A stretch of DNA of 64,000 nt from Streptomyces uncialis (lineage in GTDB: Bacteria > Actinomycetota > Actinomycetes > Streptomycetales > Streptomycetaceae). The position numbers and the translations under genes are program-made. The number at the start of each line of letters is the position of its first letter. Position 1 is the stretch's first letter. A model generated the notes under the pieces. It saw only the letters and a program-made list of their open reading frames with translations, was not told where the DNA came from and searched no databases. Below are positions 25,741 to 35,234 of this stretch, piece after piece. The DNA is taken from assembly GCF_036250755.1 (NCBI RefSeq), contig NZ_CP109583.1, forward strand, positions 3,162,001-3,226,000. The letters run 5' to 3'.

Positions 25741-26000
25741 TCAGCCGGATTCTCCCGACCCCACCGTCGCGCTCACCCAGCCGAGATACGTCTCGGACCC
25801 CGCCGTGATCGGTACCGCCGTCACCTCCGGAGTTGCCACTCCGCGGACGTTCCGAGCTCGCCTTCGTGCCAGAAGACGGAGGCGACCTGGCCCACGATCT
25901 GCGCCCCGGCCGCCAGCCGCCCCGCGACCGCTGAACGGGCCAGCGCGACCGCCTGCTCCCGCGTCTGGGTGGCGGTCGATACCTGTACGTGGTCAGCCAT
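25741..26000 (-). pseudogene. cutA: Broken cutA (divalent cation tolerance protein) with internal deletion
   Basis: From ATG 26000 the minus strand gives a CutA-like N-terminus: ALARSAVAGRLAAGAQIVGQ, then VFWHEGELGTSAEWQL, as in CutA. The frame then runs into TGA. In the next frame the family C-terminus continues as PEVTAVPITAGSETYLGWVS, ending at TGA 25743. About 24 codons of the middle (the KTT...RY...HP part expected in CutA) are missing, and the join shifts the frame. Normal CutA has about 105-110 residues; only about 50 can be made here. I am confident in the family and moderately sure that the gene is dead. Confidence 0.8.
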
Positions 26001-26105
26001 GCGCGCGACCCTATTGCCGGGGCCTACGACCCGGCCGCGACCTACGTACCCGGTCTCTTACACACCCCGCCGATCCCGCCCGCAAAGCCCTCGCCCAACA
26101 GGCTG

Positions 26106-26363
26106 CTAGGCCGTGATGAGCTTGACGGCGGTGACGGTGAGGACGCCGGGGGGGCTGACGTAGTAGACGACGATCGCGTCGGCTCCCGCGATCGTCGCCT
26201 CGCGGTAGTCCCGTTCGCCGCGCTTGGCCTCCACCGAGCCGTGCCCGTACGGGTCGGCGCCGATCGTCGTCCTCATGGCCTTGTCCAGGGCGGTGCGGCG
26301 CTGGGCCGGGAGTCCGCGGCGGGCGGCGTCGGCCTGGGAGGCGTAGGCGATGCGGTAGCCCAT
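26106..26363 (-). CDS. RelE/ParE-superfamily toxin-like protein
   Basis: This small basic protein of 85 residues reads MGYRIAYASQADAARRGLP, then RDYREATIAGADAIVVYYVS and VLTVTAVKLITA. That order, a helix pair then three to four strands ending in a short hydrophobic strand, is typical of RelE/ParE mRNA interferase or gyrase toxins. ATG 26363 overlaps the stop of the upstream gene (TGATG), as in type II toxin-antitoxin operons. Catalytic residues cannot be assigned with confidence. Confidence 0.65.
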   Translation of the reverse strand: MGYRIAYASQADAARRGLPAQRRTALDKAMRTTIGADPYGHGSVEAKRGERDYREATIAGADAIVVYYVSPPGVLTVTAVKLITA

Positions 26364-26644
26364 CAGGCGACCTCGCCGTCGTCGAGGACGGTGACGCCGG
26401 AGTAGTCGCCGGACCGCAGCCGGTCGACCTGGTCGTCCATCTCCTCCACCGCGCCCGGGACGGTACGCAGGGCCCACATGGCGAGGCGGAGGGGCAGATC
26501 GGGGCCCGGGGTGGAGCCGATCTCGGCGTCGAACGCGGCCCGCAGCTCCTCGGCGAGGGCGGCGCGGACATCCGCGATCGTGGCCGGCAGTTCCACTTCC
26601 CGGCCGTGCACGGTCGTCGTCCACCGCTCCGGTGTCTCGTCCAC
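26363..26644 (-). CDS. Putative antitoxin partner, first gene of the pair
   Basis: This acidic protein of 93 residues begins VDETPERWTTTVHGREVEL and has the helix ADVRAALAEELRAAFDAEI. It ends with a charged tail (MDDQVDRLRSGDYSGVTVLDD). GTG 26644 is preceded by GGAGGCGG. It precedes the RelE-like gene with a 1-nt stop/start overlap (TGATG), so the two are made together. An acidic protein upstream of a basic RelE-like toxin is the usual antitoxin arrangement. No HTH or ribbon-helix-helix is evident. Confidence 0.6.
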   Translation of the reverse strand: MDETPERWTTTVHGREVELPATIADVRAALAEELRAAFDAEIGSTPGPDLPLRLAMWALRTVPGAVEEMDDQVDRLRSGDYSGVTVLDDGEVA

Positions 26645-26956
26645 CGCGCCGCCTCCGCATCCTTGTCGCCGGACCTGGCCTTCCGCCGACCACGGTACGT
26701 GGACGACGTCCCCACGCCCCAGGGTGCGAAGGAGCGCGCACACGAACGAGGGACAGCGTCACCCGCTGCGCCGACGGCACACGGTCGCGGCCTCCGCATG
26801 CTCGTGGACTCGGCCGCCCGCCGCCCCCCTGTCGGGGAGAGCGATGCCCTTTGTACGGGGACGACTTGTTCGAGGACGACGGCGCCAAGGCGGGCCGCCG
26901 CCAGGGCCCCCGCCCCGGCCGCACCCCGCGTACCCACCCCCGCGAGCCCCGGACCC
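26645..26956. other. Spacer without a supported gene
   Basis: This 312-bp spacer lies between the antitoxin-like gene and the membrane protein gene, both on the minus strand. It contains only Arg-rich open frames without ribosome sites. It should hold the promoter of the toxin-antitoxin pair. No repeat or palindrome stood out. Confidence 0.5.
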
Positions 26957-27433
26957 TCAACCTCCCGCCGTCACCCCCCGCCCCGCGCGCCGCCGTATCA
27001 GCGTCACCGTCGCGCACGCCGCCGCGCAGAGCGCCAGAGTCACCGGGGATGTCACCACGTCCGCGTAGCCGTCCCAGCGGGTGGACAGGGGGGCGTCCGA
27101 GGCGAGGGAGCCCAGGGGGACGCCGAGGAGGAGGGGTGGGAGGAGCAGTGCGAGGACGGTGGTCGTGAGGGCTGCGGGGAGGGGGGTCGTGGGGGACAGG
27201 AGGCGTTCGAGGGGGCGGGTGGCGAGGACGGGGGTGCGGATCACGTACGACGCGGCCACCGCCAGGGCGGCGAGGAGGGCGTACCACCACAGGGGGGTGT
27301 GGTCCGTGAGCTGTTCGGTCAGGGGGATGCCCCGGGCCGTGGCGGCGGAGGACTGCCAGGTCCAGGCGCACCACAGGACGAGCGACGCGAACGCGAGGTA
27401 CTGGGGCGGGCCGGGCCGCGTGTGTCGGGACAT
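26957..27433 (-). CDS. Small four-helix membrane protein downstream of the RHS gene
   Basis: This 158-residue protein of unknown family has four hydrophobic segments: YLAFASLVLWCAWTW (about 12-30), LWWYALLAALAVAASYVI (48-66), LTTTVLALLLPPLLLGVPLG (90-110) and VVTSPVTLALCAAACATVTL (125-145). A basic tail, RRRAGRGVTAGG, follows. ATG 27433 has AGGAG very close upstream; ATG 27454 is in frame. It follows the giant RHS gene by about 120 bp on the same strand. That position, right after a polymorphic-toxin-type gene, makes an immunity role possible, though this is inference only. Confidence 0.65.
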   Translation of the reverse strand: MSRHTRPGPPQYLAFASLVLWCAWTWQSSAATARGIPLTEQLTDHTPLWWYALLAALAVAASYVIRTPVLATRPLERLLSPTTPLPAALTTTVLALLLPPLLLGVPLGSLASDAPLSTRWDGYADVVTSPVTLALCAAACATVTLIRRRAGRGVTAGG

Positions 27434-27555
27434 GTCTCCTGGGTTCCGTTGCATACATGGGGTGTGGGGTGGGGTGAGGGGCCGGGCAGTCGCTCGCCCG
27501 GCCCCTCGTCTCGTTCGGTCAACCGCCGGTCAGCCGAGCGGCGGTGGTGGTGCCT

Positions 27556-30500
27556 CTAGCATCGGCCCCTTCTGACGTAGCGGTAGAGGCCGTACCCCGC
27601 GCCGATGGCTGTCAGGCCCTGGCCGTAGCGGGCGGAGCCGGGGTACACCGTGCTCAGGGCGCCGAACCCGGCCCAGGTGCCCGCGCAGAACCCGGCGGCG
27701 CGGTAGCTGTAGCCCCTGCGGTGGTTGTACGAGCGGCTGCGGGTGTAGCGCTGGAGGCGACGGGTGCGGTTGTTGAACTTCCGCAGCGAGCGGTACGCGC
27801 GGTAGCCGGACCGTACGGCCTTGTACGCCTTGCGGCAGTGTTTCCAGCAGGCCCAGCCGACGCGTACCGCCGCGATGGCGAGCGGGATCCAGCGGCCGTC
27901 GAGGTCGTACTGGTTCAGCGGGTCGGCGTAGGTGTAGTCGTACGCGTTGGCGCTGCCGCCGTGGACGGGGTCGAGGGACAGGAAGCGGCCGGTCGCCGGG
28001 TTGTAGAGGCGTACGCCCATGAGGGTCAGACCGGTGAGCGTCTCGCTGGAGCGCTGTTTGGCGCCGAGCCAGTCGTAGCGCGCGGGGGTCCGGCCGTCGC
28101 GGGGGTTGCCGTACTCGTCGGAGTCCTGGGCGATCGGTGCCTCGGCCGGGTCCAGCGGGAGCTGGAGGGCCACGTCGCCGTGGACGGAGGAGAGCTGGAG
28201 GACGGTGCCTCCGGTCCTCGCGGTGACGGCGCCGAGGTCGCCGCCGGGGGCCTGGACATTGCGGGTGATCTCCCCGGTCGCCGGGTCCTCCACGGTCCAG
28301 CGGGGGTTGTCGCCGTCGCCGTCGTAGTGGTTGACCTTGCTGGCGGTCCGCGTCCAAGTGGTGCCGCCGCCGGTCTCGACGGTCCAGGAGCGGAAGCGCA
28401 GCGCGGGGTCGAGCTGCCAGGTCTGGCGGCTGTTGCCGGTGGTCTGCCGGTGGGCGAGGTCGTTGGCGTGGTAGCCGAGGGTGGTGCCGGGCAGGGCGGT
28501 GGTGCGGCCCAGGGCGTCGTACGTCCAGCCGGTGTCGACGAGGCGGTCGCCGCTGTCGTAGGTGTGGGTGGTGGTGGTTCCTCCGGTGGTGGGGCAGGCG
28601 GCGCCGGACGCGCCGGTGGCGGTGGTCAGGGAGGTGCGGTTGGAGCGGGTGTCGAAGCCGTAGGCGCGGCGTGTGCAGACCTCGCCGACGGTGTCCTGGA
28701 CGGCGGCGAGGCGTCCGACGGCGTCGTACTGGTTGCTCTGCGCGGACCAGCCCTGGTGCCGGGTGACCTGGCCGTGGACGGATGCGGCGACCGTGTCGGT
28801 GAACAGGGTGACGTTGTCGCTGTCCCGGGTGTAGACGCGGGACAGGGTGGCGCCGGTGGTGTCCTCGGTGACGGTGAGGCTGTGGCCGCCGGGCAGTTTC
28901 TGGGTGGCGACGGAGCCGTCCGGGTCGTAGGTGGCGGTGAAGGCGCCCGCGACCGAGTCGGTGGTGCGGGTGGCCAGGCCCCGGGGTTCGGCGGCGTGGT
29001 CGTAGGTGTGGGTGACGGTCGAGGGGACGGAGTCGGTCTCCTTGACGGGGCGGTCGAGCAGGTCGTACTCGGTGGTGGTCACCCCGCCGTCGGCGTCGGT
29101 GTAGGACAGCAGGCGGCCGAGTTTGTCGTACGCCTTGGTGATCGTGCCCGCGGTGGGCGAGGTGATCGTGGTGACCTTGCCGGTCGCCGGGTCGTAGCCG
29201 GTGGTGGTCGCCGGGACGGGCTGGCCGAGGCCGCCGCTGACGGTGACCGTGGTGGGGCGTCCGGCGTCGTCGTGCGCGGTGGCCGTGGTGCGGGTGGTGC
29301 CGCCCGCCGTGTCGGTGACCTTGGTGGTCTGGCCGAAGAGGCCGTACTCGGTGAGGCTGTCGGGCAGCGCGGCCGGCTGGGAGCCGCCGCCGGTGACGGC
29401 GCCGGCGGGGCCGGTCCAGCAGAGCAGGTCGGCCCATTCGGGGCGGCCCCCGCAGCGGCCGGTGCCGTCGGCGGTCCAGTACTCGGTGAGCCGGGTGTTG
29501 GCGCTCGTGGCGGTGCCGCCGGGCAGTGCCTGGGAGACGACGCGGCCCTGGGAGTCGTAGCCGGTGACGGTGGTCAGGGCCAGTCCGCCGGGGTCCTGGA
29601 CGGTGTGGGTGGGCAGGCCCTTGGCCCAGTCGTAGCGGGTCGAGGTGACGCGCTTCTCGGCGTGGACGGCGGCGTGGTCACGGATCTGGGCGCCCTTGGT
29701 CTCCAGGGTGACCTGGTCCTTGACCTTGGCGGTGCCGTCGGTGGGGCGGCCCTCGTCGTAGCGCTTGGCGGTCCAGCCGCGGGCGGGTACGGAGGTGCCG
29801 GAGCCGATCAGGACGGTGCTGCCGTCCTTGAGGTCCTCGGTGAGGTCGACCCGGCGCAGCGGGCCGAACTCGGCTTCCTCGCGGGTGCCGTTGTCGTTGT
29901 GGACGGAGGTGGTGGACAGCAGATGGGCGCGTTCGGCCGAGGGCGCGGCGATGATGCCGAGGTCGGTGAGCCGGTCCTTCTGGGCGTCCGTGGTGCCGAG
30001 CGCGAGGGCCCGGTTGGCGGCGGTCAGTTCGCGGACGGTGTTGCCGTGGCGGTCGTACTCGGTGGTGGTGAGGTGGCCGCCGGGGGTGGCCGTGTTCACC
30101 TGGCGGCCGGAGGCGTTGAGGTAGTGGACGGTGGCCCGGGTGTAGCCGTTGCCGGTGAGCCCGGTGCCGTCGTGGGACGACGGGACGGAGTCGGCGGGGA
30201 ACACGGCGGTCGCGTCGCTGGGGGTGTCGAGCTGGCCCCAGCCGGCGGTGGCGGCGCCGCCCATGGCGTGCGGGGCGGCGGTGCCGGTCAGCGGGACGCC
30301 GTAGACGAGGCTGGTGACGGCCTCGCCCTCGACGGTGGCGGCCGTGCCGGGGCGCAGGCCCTCGCGCGCGGCCTTCAGCAGCATGCCGTTGCCGGAGGTG
30401 GCGGCGCCGCCCGCGTTTCCGTACGTGTAGGTGTACGGGAGTTCGCCGGGCTGCTCCAGCCAGGTCACCCGGCCGTCCCGGTACGAGTACTGGGTCTGGG

Positions 30501-33500
30501 CCTGGCGGCCGGTGCGGGGGTCCCAGGTCTGGCGGAGCTTGCCCGCGGAGTCGTAGCGGTATCCGGCGACGGGGGTGGCGGTGGCGTTCGCGGCGCCGGG
30601 TGCGGTGGCCCAGAGCCTCAGCTGCTTGAGCTGGCCGCCGAAGTCGCCGAAGTCCGCGTCGGTGACCGTACCGGTGGCCGTGGTGGCCGTGGCGTAGACG
30701 AACTCCAGGACCCGGCAGCCCTTGGTGGCCGGGTCGGTCTCGCAGGCCGCGGGGGTCACGGCCGAGGTGGGCGCGATGATCCGCTTGGGGCGGGCCAGCT
30801 TCTTGCCCGCGACGGTGACGGTCTCGGAGACCACGGTGGTGGTGGAGGAGCCGAGGCCGTCCTGGAGGGTGCTGGACACCTGCCAGGTGGTGGCCGCCGG
30901 GTCGGGCTTGGTGAAGGTGGTCACCACGCCTTCGGCATCGGCGAGGGTGAAGGTGCCGGTGACGGAGCCGCGCAGGGTCAGGTCCTCGGCGCCGGGCTCG
31001 GAGACCCAGCCGGTGCGGGCGGCGTCGGCGGTGAAGTGGAGCGCGTCGCCCTCGTCGGAGACGACGCTGACGGCGGTGTCGGAGACCTTGCGCAGATGGC
31101 TGTACTCGGACTCGGTGCCCTCGGCGGCCGTACCGGCCACCCATTCCTTGCCGAAGATCGCGGCCTGGCCCTCCTGGCGGGTCCCCGCGTCGGGGGTCCG
31201 GGAGGAGGCGGTACGGGACACGCTGACGCCGAAGAACGACGCGTCGGTCTCGGAGAGGGTGTGGTCACCGGTGAGCAGGTTCACCGAGCCGGGGCCGACC
31301 TCGGTGGAGGCGGCTCCGTCGGCGTCGCGGTCGACGACGACGGTCAGCGGCGCGGTGCTGCTGGTGGCGGCGCCGGGGCCGGTGAAGTCGGCCTTGAGCT
31401 GGACGGTTCCGTCGGGGTCGACGGTGCTGGTGGTGTTCCACACGAGCGGGGCGTTGCGGCCCGCGACGAGCGGTACCGGCCAGCCGGTGAGCGGGGTCCC
31501 GGCGGCGGTGACGTCACCTGCGGGGATCGCCGTCCAGGGGTCGGCCTCGGAGCGGCGCCAGGAGAAGGCGGCGGAGTCGTAGGTGCCCGCCTTCGCCTCG
31601 GCGACGAGCGGGAGGCGGCGTGCGGTGCGTTCGCCGTCGGCGGGCTGGACGAAGCCGCCGGGTCCGGCGTGGAAGAGGTACTCGCGGGCCTCGGACTTGT
31701 TGTCGGCCTTGTCGACGGCCCGCACCTGGAGGGTGTGGGTGCCGTTCTTCGGCGGGGTGACGGAGAGGTCCTTGGCGGCGGACGCGCCGCCGGTGGCGGC
31801 CTTGGTCCAGGTCACACCGTCGAGCGACCATTCGAGCCAGTTGTGGTCGGCGGCCGGCGGGGTGACCCGGAAGGTGCCGGGCTGGCCCTCGCCCTTGACC
31901 CACTGCCCGGCCGGGTAGTCGGTGGAGGTGATCGCGCCGGGCGCGGAGGGCGCGGCGGTGTCGACGGTGAACGTCTTCCACGCCGACCAGCCGGTGTTGT
32001 AGTGCGCGCCGTCGTACGGGTTGGTGCGGAACTTGTACGTCTTCCCGTGGGTGAGGACCCCGGCGGGGACGGTCACGGACGCGGGTGAGCCGGACGGCGT
32101 GTACTTGGAGACGATGACGTTGCCGACCTGGGTGTCGGTGGCGTTGTCGAAGATCTGGAAGGTGCCGTTGACCTTGTCACCGTCGGCGTCGACGAAGGTG
32201 TCGCGCAGCGTCGGTGTGGTGGTGCTGACCAGGTAGGTGGGGCCGTAGGAGAAGAACGGCGGTCCGGCCTCCTGCTTGGTGCCGGTGCGCGGCCGGTAGT
32301 TGTAGGTGACGCGCAGCTTCGGCGGGTTCGCGGCGGCGTTCGCGGAGTTGACGCGCTTCCACTGCGGGACGGTCGTCTCGCTGGTGGCCCGCAGTCCCAT
32401 ATGGCCGCGGGTGGCCTTGGCGGAGGACCACTCCTGGACGAGGGTGGTGACGTCCGCGTCGATCCAGCCGTCGGGCTGGGCCGCGCAGGACGGGTTGCCG
32501 CGGGTCTGGGTGGAGGTGGCGCGCTTGGCGGTCCACGCGGGCTGTGCGGTCCAGCGGGACGAGGTGGAGGCCGCGCCGGTGGCCCAGACCTCCCAGGGCT
32601 GCGCGGCGCAGGTGGTGTTGCCGGAGTGGAAGTTCCACAGGCTGAGCTTGGCGTCGGTGATCAGCGCGTCCCGGACCGGCGAGGTGTTCCAGGTGAGGAA
32701 GGAACGGGCGGTGCGGGGCGTGCCATTGGGGTTGTTGGTGCCGGGGTTGCCGAGGTCCAGTTCGGTGTCGGCGGACCAGTCGACGGTCTCGCCCTGCTGG
32801 ACGTAGGTGTCGAAGACGCTGGAGAGCGACGAGGTCGACGGGTCGACGGTGACGGGGTACTTCGTCGCGGGGTCGGCGAGGAACTTCTCGTCGGGGGTGA
32901 TGACGAGGTCCACGCCGTCCGCGCGCTGGACGACCTTCATCCCGACCCGGGCGCGGTGGATGTGCTCGCCGGAGACCTTGTCCACCGCCGCGTCCCACAT
33001 GACTGGCGCGGGCATGACAGCCCGCTTCTTGTTCCTGCGGTCGGTGAACAGCACACTGCCGTCCGCCAGCTGCTTGGCCTTCAGCCCCTTGGCCGTCAGC
33101 GGCAGCGTGTACGAGTAGCCCGCCGCGGGCCGCTCCTTCACCTCGACGTACTGCTCGAAGCCGGTACGCGTCGCCTCGACCACCACGTCCGCGCCGGGCA
33201 CGGCGTCGACGTACTCGGCGCGGGTGCCCTTCAGCCGCGGCTCGGGCAGACCGCCCTTCCAGCGCAGGGTGAGCTGCTCGCCGCCCTGACCGAGGGTGAC
33301 GAGGTCGACCGCCCCGGACCGCTGCGCGGCCCGCAGCGACGACGCCGGACGACCCTCGCCACCGGACAGTTTCAAGCCATTCGGATGCGCGGCGGGCGCG
33401 ACACTGCCGTCCGGCTGCCCGGCCAGCTCCACATCGACGCCGACCCACTTCCCGTCCCGCTCGAAGCGGACCGGCCCCGCGGCCAGTTCGGTGGTGAGAC

Positions 33501-33837
33501 TGCCGTCCATGTTCGCCCAGGTGGTCGAGGTCTCACTCCGTTCGCTGAGCGCCTCCACCCGGTGTCCGGCGAGCCGGGCCGCGACCCGCGCGGACGGGAT
33601 GTCCTCCGCCTGCCGGGGTCCGGCCTTCCTCACCGGCTTCGGCTCAGCCTCCGCGGCGGCCTCGCGCTCCGCGGCCGGTACGGCGACGGCCTGGCCGGTG
33701 GCGGCGACGATCACGGCCGCCTCGACCGTCAGTACGGCCGCGACGGCGACCGCCACACGCGGCAGTATCCGTCTGCGCCGCTGGAGCGCGAGCACGGAGC
33801 CCTGCCACTCGTCGGCGGGCCCTGGGGTGTCAGTCAC
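27556..33837 (-). CDS. Giant RHS/YD-repeat protein, possible polymorphic toxin
   Basis: This 2093-residue secreted or surface protein has a cytoplasmic basic stretch and hydrophobic signal or anchor (about 20-52). A DNRLRE-like domain follows (around 350-530), then FNIII-like segments and long RHS/YD repeats (GYRYDSAGKLRQTWDPRTG, YDQGR- and YDLL-type units). The RHS hallmark near 1950-1980 is PATGRFLSLDPVHGG, ending YDLDG. The last 112 residues are Arg/Tyr-rich, with a Gly/Ala hydrophobic patch near the end. They are unlike the core and match no toxin family that I know. The start GTG 33837 has GAGAGAGG upstream; a longer start would precede the signal with odd residues. Confidence 0.9.
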   Translation of the reverse strand: MTDTPGPADEWQGSVLALQRRRRILPRVAVAVAAVLTVEAAVIVAATGQAVAVPAAEREAAAEAEPKPVRKAGPRQAEDIPSARVAARLAGHRVEALSERSETSTTWANMDGSLTTELAAGPVRFERDGKWVGVDVELAGQPDGSVAPAAHPNGLKLSGGEGRPASSLRAAQRSGAVDLVTLGQGGEQLTLRWKGGLPEPRLKGTRAEYVDAVPGADVVVEATRTGFEQYVEVKERPAAGYSYTLPLTAKGLKAKQLADGSVLFTDRRNKKRAVMPAPVMWDAAVDKVSGEHIHRARVGMKVVQRADGVDLVITPDEKFLADPATKYPVTVDPSTSSLSSVFDTYVQQGETVDWSADTELDLGNPGTNNPNGTPRTARSFLTWNTSPVRDALITDAKLSLWNFHSGNTTCAAQPWEVWATGAASTSSRWTAQPAWTAKRATSTQTRGNPSCAAQPDGWIDADVTTLVQEWSSAKATRGHMGLRATSETTVPQWKRVNSANAAANPPKLRVTYNYRPRTGTKQEAGPPFFSYGPTYLVSTTTPTLRDTFVDADGDKVNGTFQIFDNATDTQVGNVIVSKYTPSGSPASVTVPAGVLTHGKTYKFRTNPYDGAHYNTGWSAWKTFTVDTAAPSAPGAITSTDYPAGQWVKGEGQPGTFRVTPPAADHNWLEWSLDGVTWTKAATGGASAAKDLSVTPPKNGTHTLQVRAVDKADNKSEAREYLFHAGPGGFVQPADGERTARRLPLVAEAKAGTYDSAAFSWRRSEADPWTAIPAGDVTAAGTPLTGWPVPLVAGRNAPLVWNTTSTVDPDGTVQLKADFTGPGAATSSTAPLTVVVDRDADGAASTEVGPGSVNLLTGDHTLSETDASFFGVSVSRTASSRTPDAGTRQEGQAAIFGKEWVAGTAAEGTESEYSHLRKVSDTAVSVVSDEGDALHFTADAARTGWVSEPGAEDLTLRGSVTGTFTLADAEGVVTTFTKPDPAATTWQVSSTLQDGLGSSTTTVVSETVTVAGKKLARPKRIIAPTSAVTPAACETDPATKGCRVLEFVYATATTATGTVTDADFGDFGGQLKQLRLWATAPGAANATATPVAGYRYDSAGKLRQTWDPRTGRQAQTQYSYRDGRVTWLEQPGELPYTYTYGNAGGAATSGNGMLLKAAREGLRPGTAATVEGEAVTSLVYGVPLTGTAAPHAMGGAATAGWGQLDTPSDATAVFPADSVPSSHDGTGLTGNGYTRATVHYLNASGRQVNTATPGGHLTTTEYDRHGNTVRELTAANRALALGTTDAQKDRLTDLGIIAAPSAERAHLLSTTSVHNDNGTREEAEFGPLRRVDLTEDLKDGSTVLIGSGTSVPARGWTAKRYDEGRPTDGTAKVKDQVTLETKGAQIRDHAAVHAEKRVTSTRYDWAKGLPTHTVQDPGGLALTTVTGYDSQGRVVSQALPGGTATSANTRLTEYWTADGTGRCGGRPEWADLLCWTGPAGAVTGGGSQPAALPDSLTEYGLFGQTTKVTDTAGGTTRTTATAHDDAGRPTTVTVSGGLGQPVPATTTGYDPATGKVTTITSPTAGTITKAYDKLGRLLSYTDADGGVTTTEYDLLDRPVKETDSVPSTVTHTYDHAAEPRGLATRTTDSVAGAFTATYDPDGSVATQKLPGGHSLTVTEDTTGATLSRVYTRDSDNVTLFTDTVAASVHGQVTRHQGWSAQSNQYDAVGRLAAVQDTVGEVCTRRAYGFDTRSNRTSLTTATGASGAACPTTGGTTTTHTYDSGDRLVDTGWTYDALGRTTALPGTTLGYHANDLAHRQTTGNSRQTWQLDPALRFRSWTVETGGGTTWTRTASKVNHYDGDGDNPRWTVEDPATGEITRNVQAPGGDLGAVTARTGGTVLQLSSVHGDVALQLPLDPAEAPIAQDSDEYGNPRDGRTPARYDWLGAKQRSSETLTGLTLMGVRLYNPATGRFLSLDPVHGGSANAYDYTYADPLNQYDLDGRWIPLAIAAVRVGWACWKHCRKAYKAVRSGYRAYRSLRKFNNRTRRLQRYTRSRSYNHRRGYSYRAAGFCAGTWAGFGALSTVYPGSARYGQGLTAIGAGYGLYRYVRRGRC

Positions 33838-33901
33838 GTCGGGGTGCCTCTCTCGGTGAGGGTGTGGAGCACATCCAACCGAGGCCCCGCGACGACCGGA
33901 A

Positions 33902-33930
33902 TTGACATATTCACGCCGCGCCCGTGAGAT
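33902..33930 (+). promoter_or_regulatory. Candidate promoter of the NarL-type kinase gene
   Basis: TTGACA (33902-33907), a 17-bp spacer and TGAGAT (33925-33930) form a plausible vegetative promoter facing the kinase gene. It lies in the 149-bp divergent spacer shared with the RHS gene. The -10 matches only 3 of 6 positions. Confidence 0.4.
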
Positions 33931-33986
33931 CTTCACTTGTACTGTGCACGTTCACATGCGCCGCGTTACGGACCAGGGGGGCTGGG

Positions 33987-35198
33987 GTGTCTGACGTGCG
34001 TGACTCTCCGCCGTGGGCCGCCGCGCGCCGGCTGGGACCGAGGGCCCGGGACGTCTCCCCGAGGGCCCTGCTGGTCTCCCGGCTGACGCTCGTGGCGCTC
34101 GCCGCGGTCACCGGCATCATGTTCCTGCACATGTGGACCGGACTCGACGGCCTCGACCTGGACCACCGCACCACGGCCGTCAGCGTGCTGACCGCCGTAC
34201 TGCTGCTGATCACCCTGCTCGGCCAGTACACGCGACGGCATCCGCACTGGCGGCGGATGCTGCTGCTGGTCGCCCAGGCCGCGCTCACCTATCTGCCCGT
34301 GCTCCTCTTCCGGGAGATCTGGCTGAGCGTCCTCGGACTGCTGCTCGGCGCGAGCCTCGCGTCGCTGCCCCGCCCGTCCGGACTGATCGCGGCGGCCATG
34401 GTGACGGTCAGCGGCCCCGTCGTCATCTTCCTGCTCCCCGTCGACAACCGGACCGCCGTGGGCGTGGCCGCGCGGACCCTGGTGGTGGGCCTGGTCGTCT
34501 ACGGCATCGTCCGGCTGGCGTCGGTCGCCGTCCAGGCGCACGCCGCCCGCACCCAGACCGCGCGGGCCGCCGTGCAGCGGGAACGCGCCCGGATGGCCCA
34601 GGATCTGCACGATCTGCTGGGGGCGGCACTTTCGGCCATCGCGGTCCGCGGCGAGGCGGCGGCCCGGACCACCGACGATCCCGCCGCCGCCCGCCGGGAG
34701 TTCGTTGCCCTCGCGGAACTGGCCCGCCAGGCGCACCACGACGTCCGCGGCGTGGCCCGCGACCGGGTCAGCCTCTCCCTCGGACGCGAACTGGCGTCGG
34801 CCCGCGCCGCGCTGGAGGCCGCCGAGGTACGGGTACGCGTCACCCAGGACGGACCCCGGGTCCCGGCGGCCGTCGGCACCTGCTTCGGCGCGGTGCTGCG
34901 CGAGTGCCTGTCCAACGTGCTGCGGCACAGCCAGGCCCGGGTCTGCTCGATCACACTGCGCCACGGGGACGGCTCCGCCGAACTCACCGTCGAGAACGAC
35001 GGCGTACCCGTACGGCCCGCGCCCGGAGCGCACGACGGCACCGGACTCACCAGCCTCGCCGTCCGCGTCACGGCCCTCGGCGGCTCGCTGACGGTGTCCG
35101 GCCCCCGGGCGGGCGGCCTGTTCCGGGTGGTCGCCCGGGTCCCCGTCCCGCCCGAGCCGGAGCCCCGCCCGGCCATGAACGACGCACGGACCGGGTGA
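33987..35198 (+). CDS. NarL/DesK-type sensor histidine kinase
   Basis: This 403-residue membrane kinase has about five to six hydrophobic segments (30-190), with short loops and no separate sensor domain. The HisKA_3 box is RMAQDLHDLLGAALSAI with His208. The ATPase part has the N box LRECLSNVLRHS, then VENDGVPV and GTGLTSLAVRVTALGG. This architecture resembles DesK and other antibiotic- or membrane-responsive kinases. GTG 33987 is chosen; the frame stays open upstream. The likely partner regulator is not in the same operon but convergent, ending 37 bp after this gene. Confidence 0.9.
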   Translation: MSDVRDSPPWAAARRLGPRARDVSPRALLVSRLTLVALAAVTGIMFLHMWTGLDGLDLDHRTTAVSVLTAVLLLITLLGQYTRRHPHWRRMLLLVAQAALTYLPVLLFREIWLSVLGLLLGASLASLPRPSGLIAAAMVTVSGPVVIFLLPVDNRTAVGVAARTLVVGLVVYGIVRLASVAVQAHAARTQTARAAVQRERARMAQDLHDLLGAALSAIAVRGEAAARTTDDPAAARREFVALAELARQAHHDVRGVARDRVSLSLGRELASARAALEAAEVRVRVTQDGPRVPAAVGTCFGAVLRECLSNVLRHSQARVCSITLRHGDGSAELTVENDGVPVRPAPGAHDGTGLTSLAVRVTALGGSLTVSGPRAGGLFRVVARVPVPPEPEPRPAMNDARTG

Positions 35199-35234
35199 CC
35201 CGCCGACCCGGCCCACCGGACCGCGCTCCCCGCC

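Noticed and set aside
27544..32088. A 1514-codon frame opposite the RHS gene
   Set aside because: The Gly/Val/Ala-rich translation is the antisense shadow of the high-GC RHS gene, with no domain motifs.
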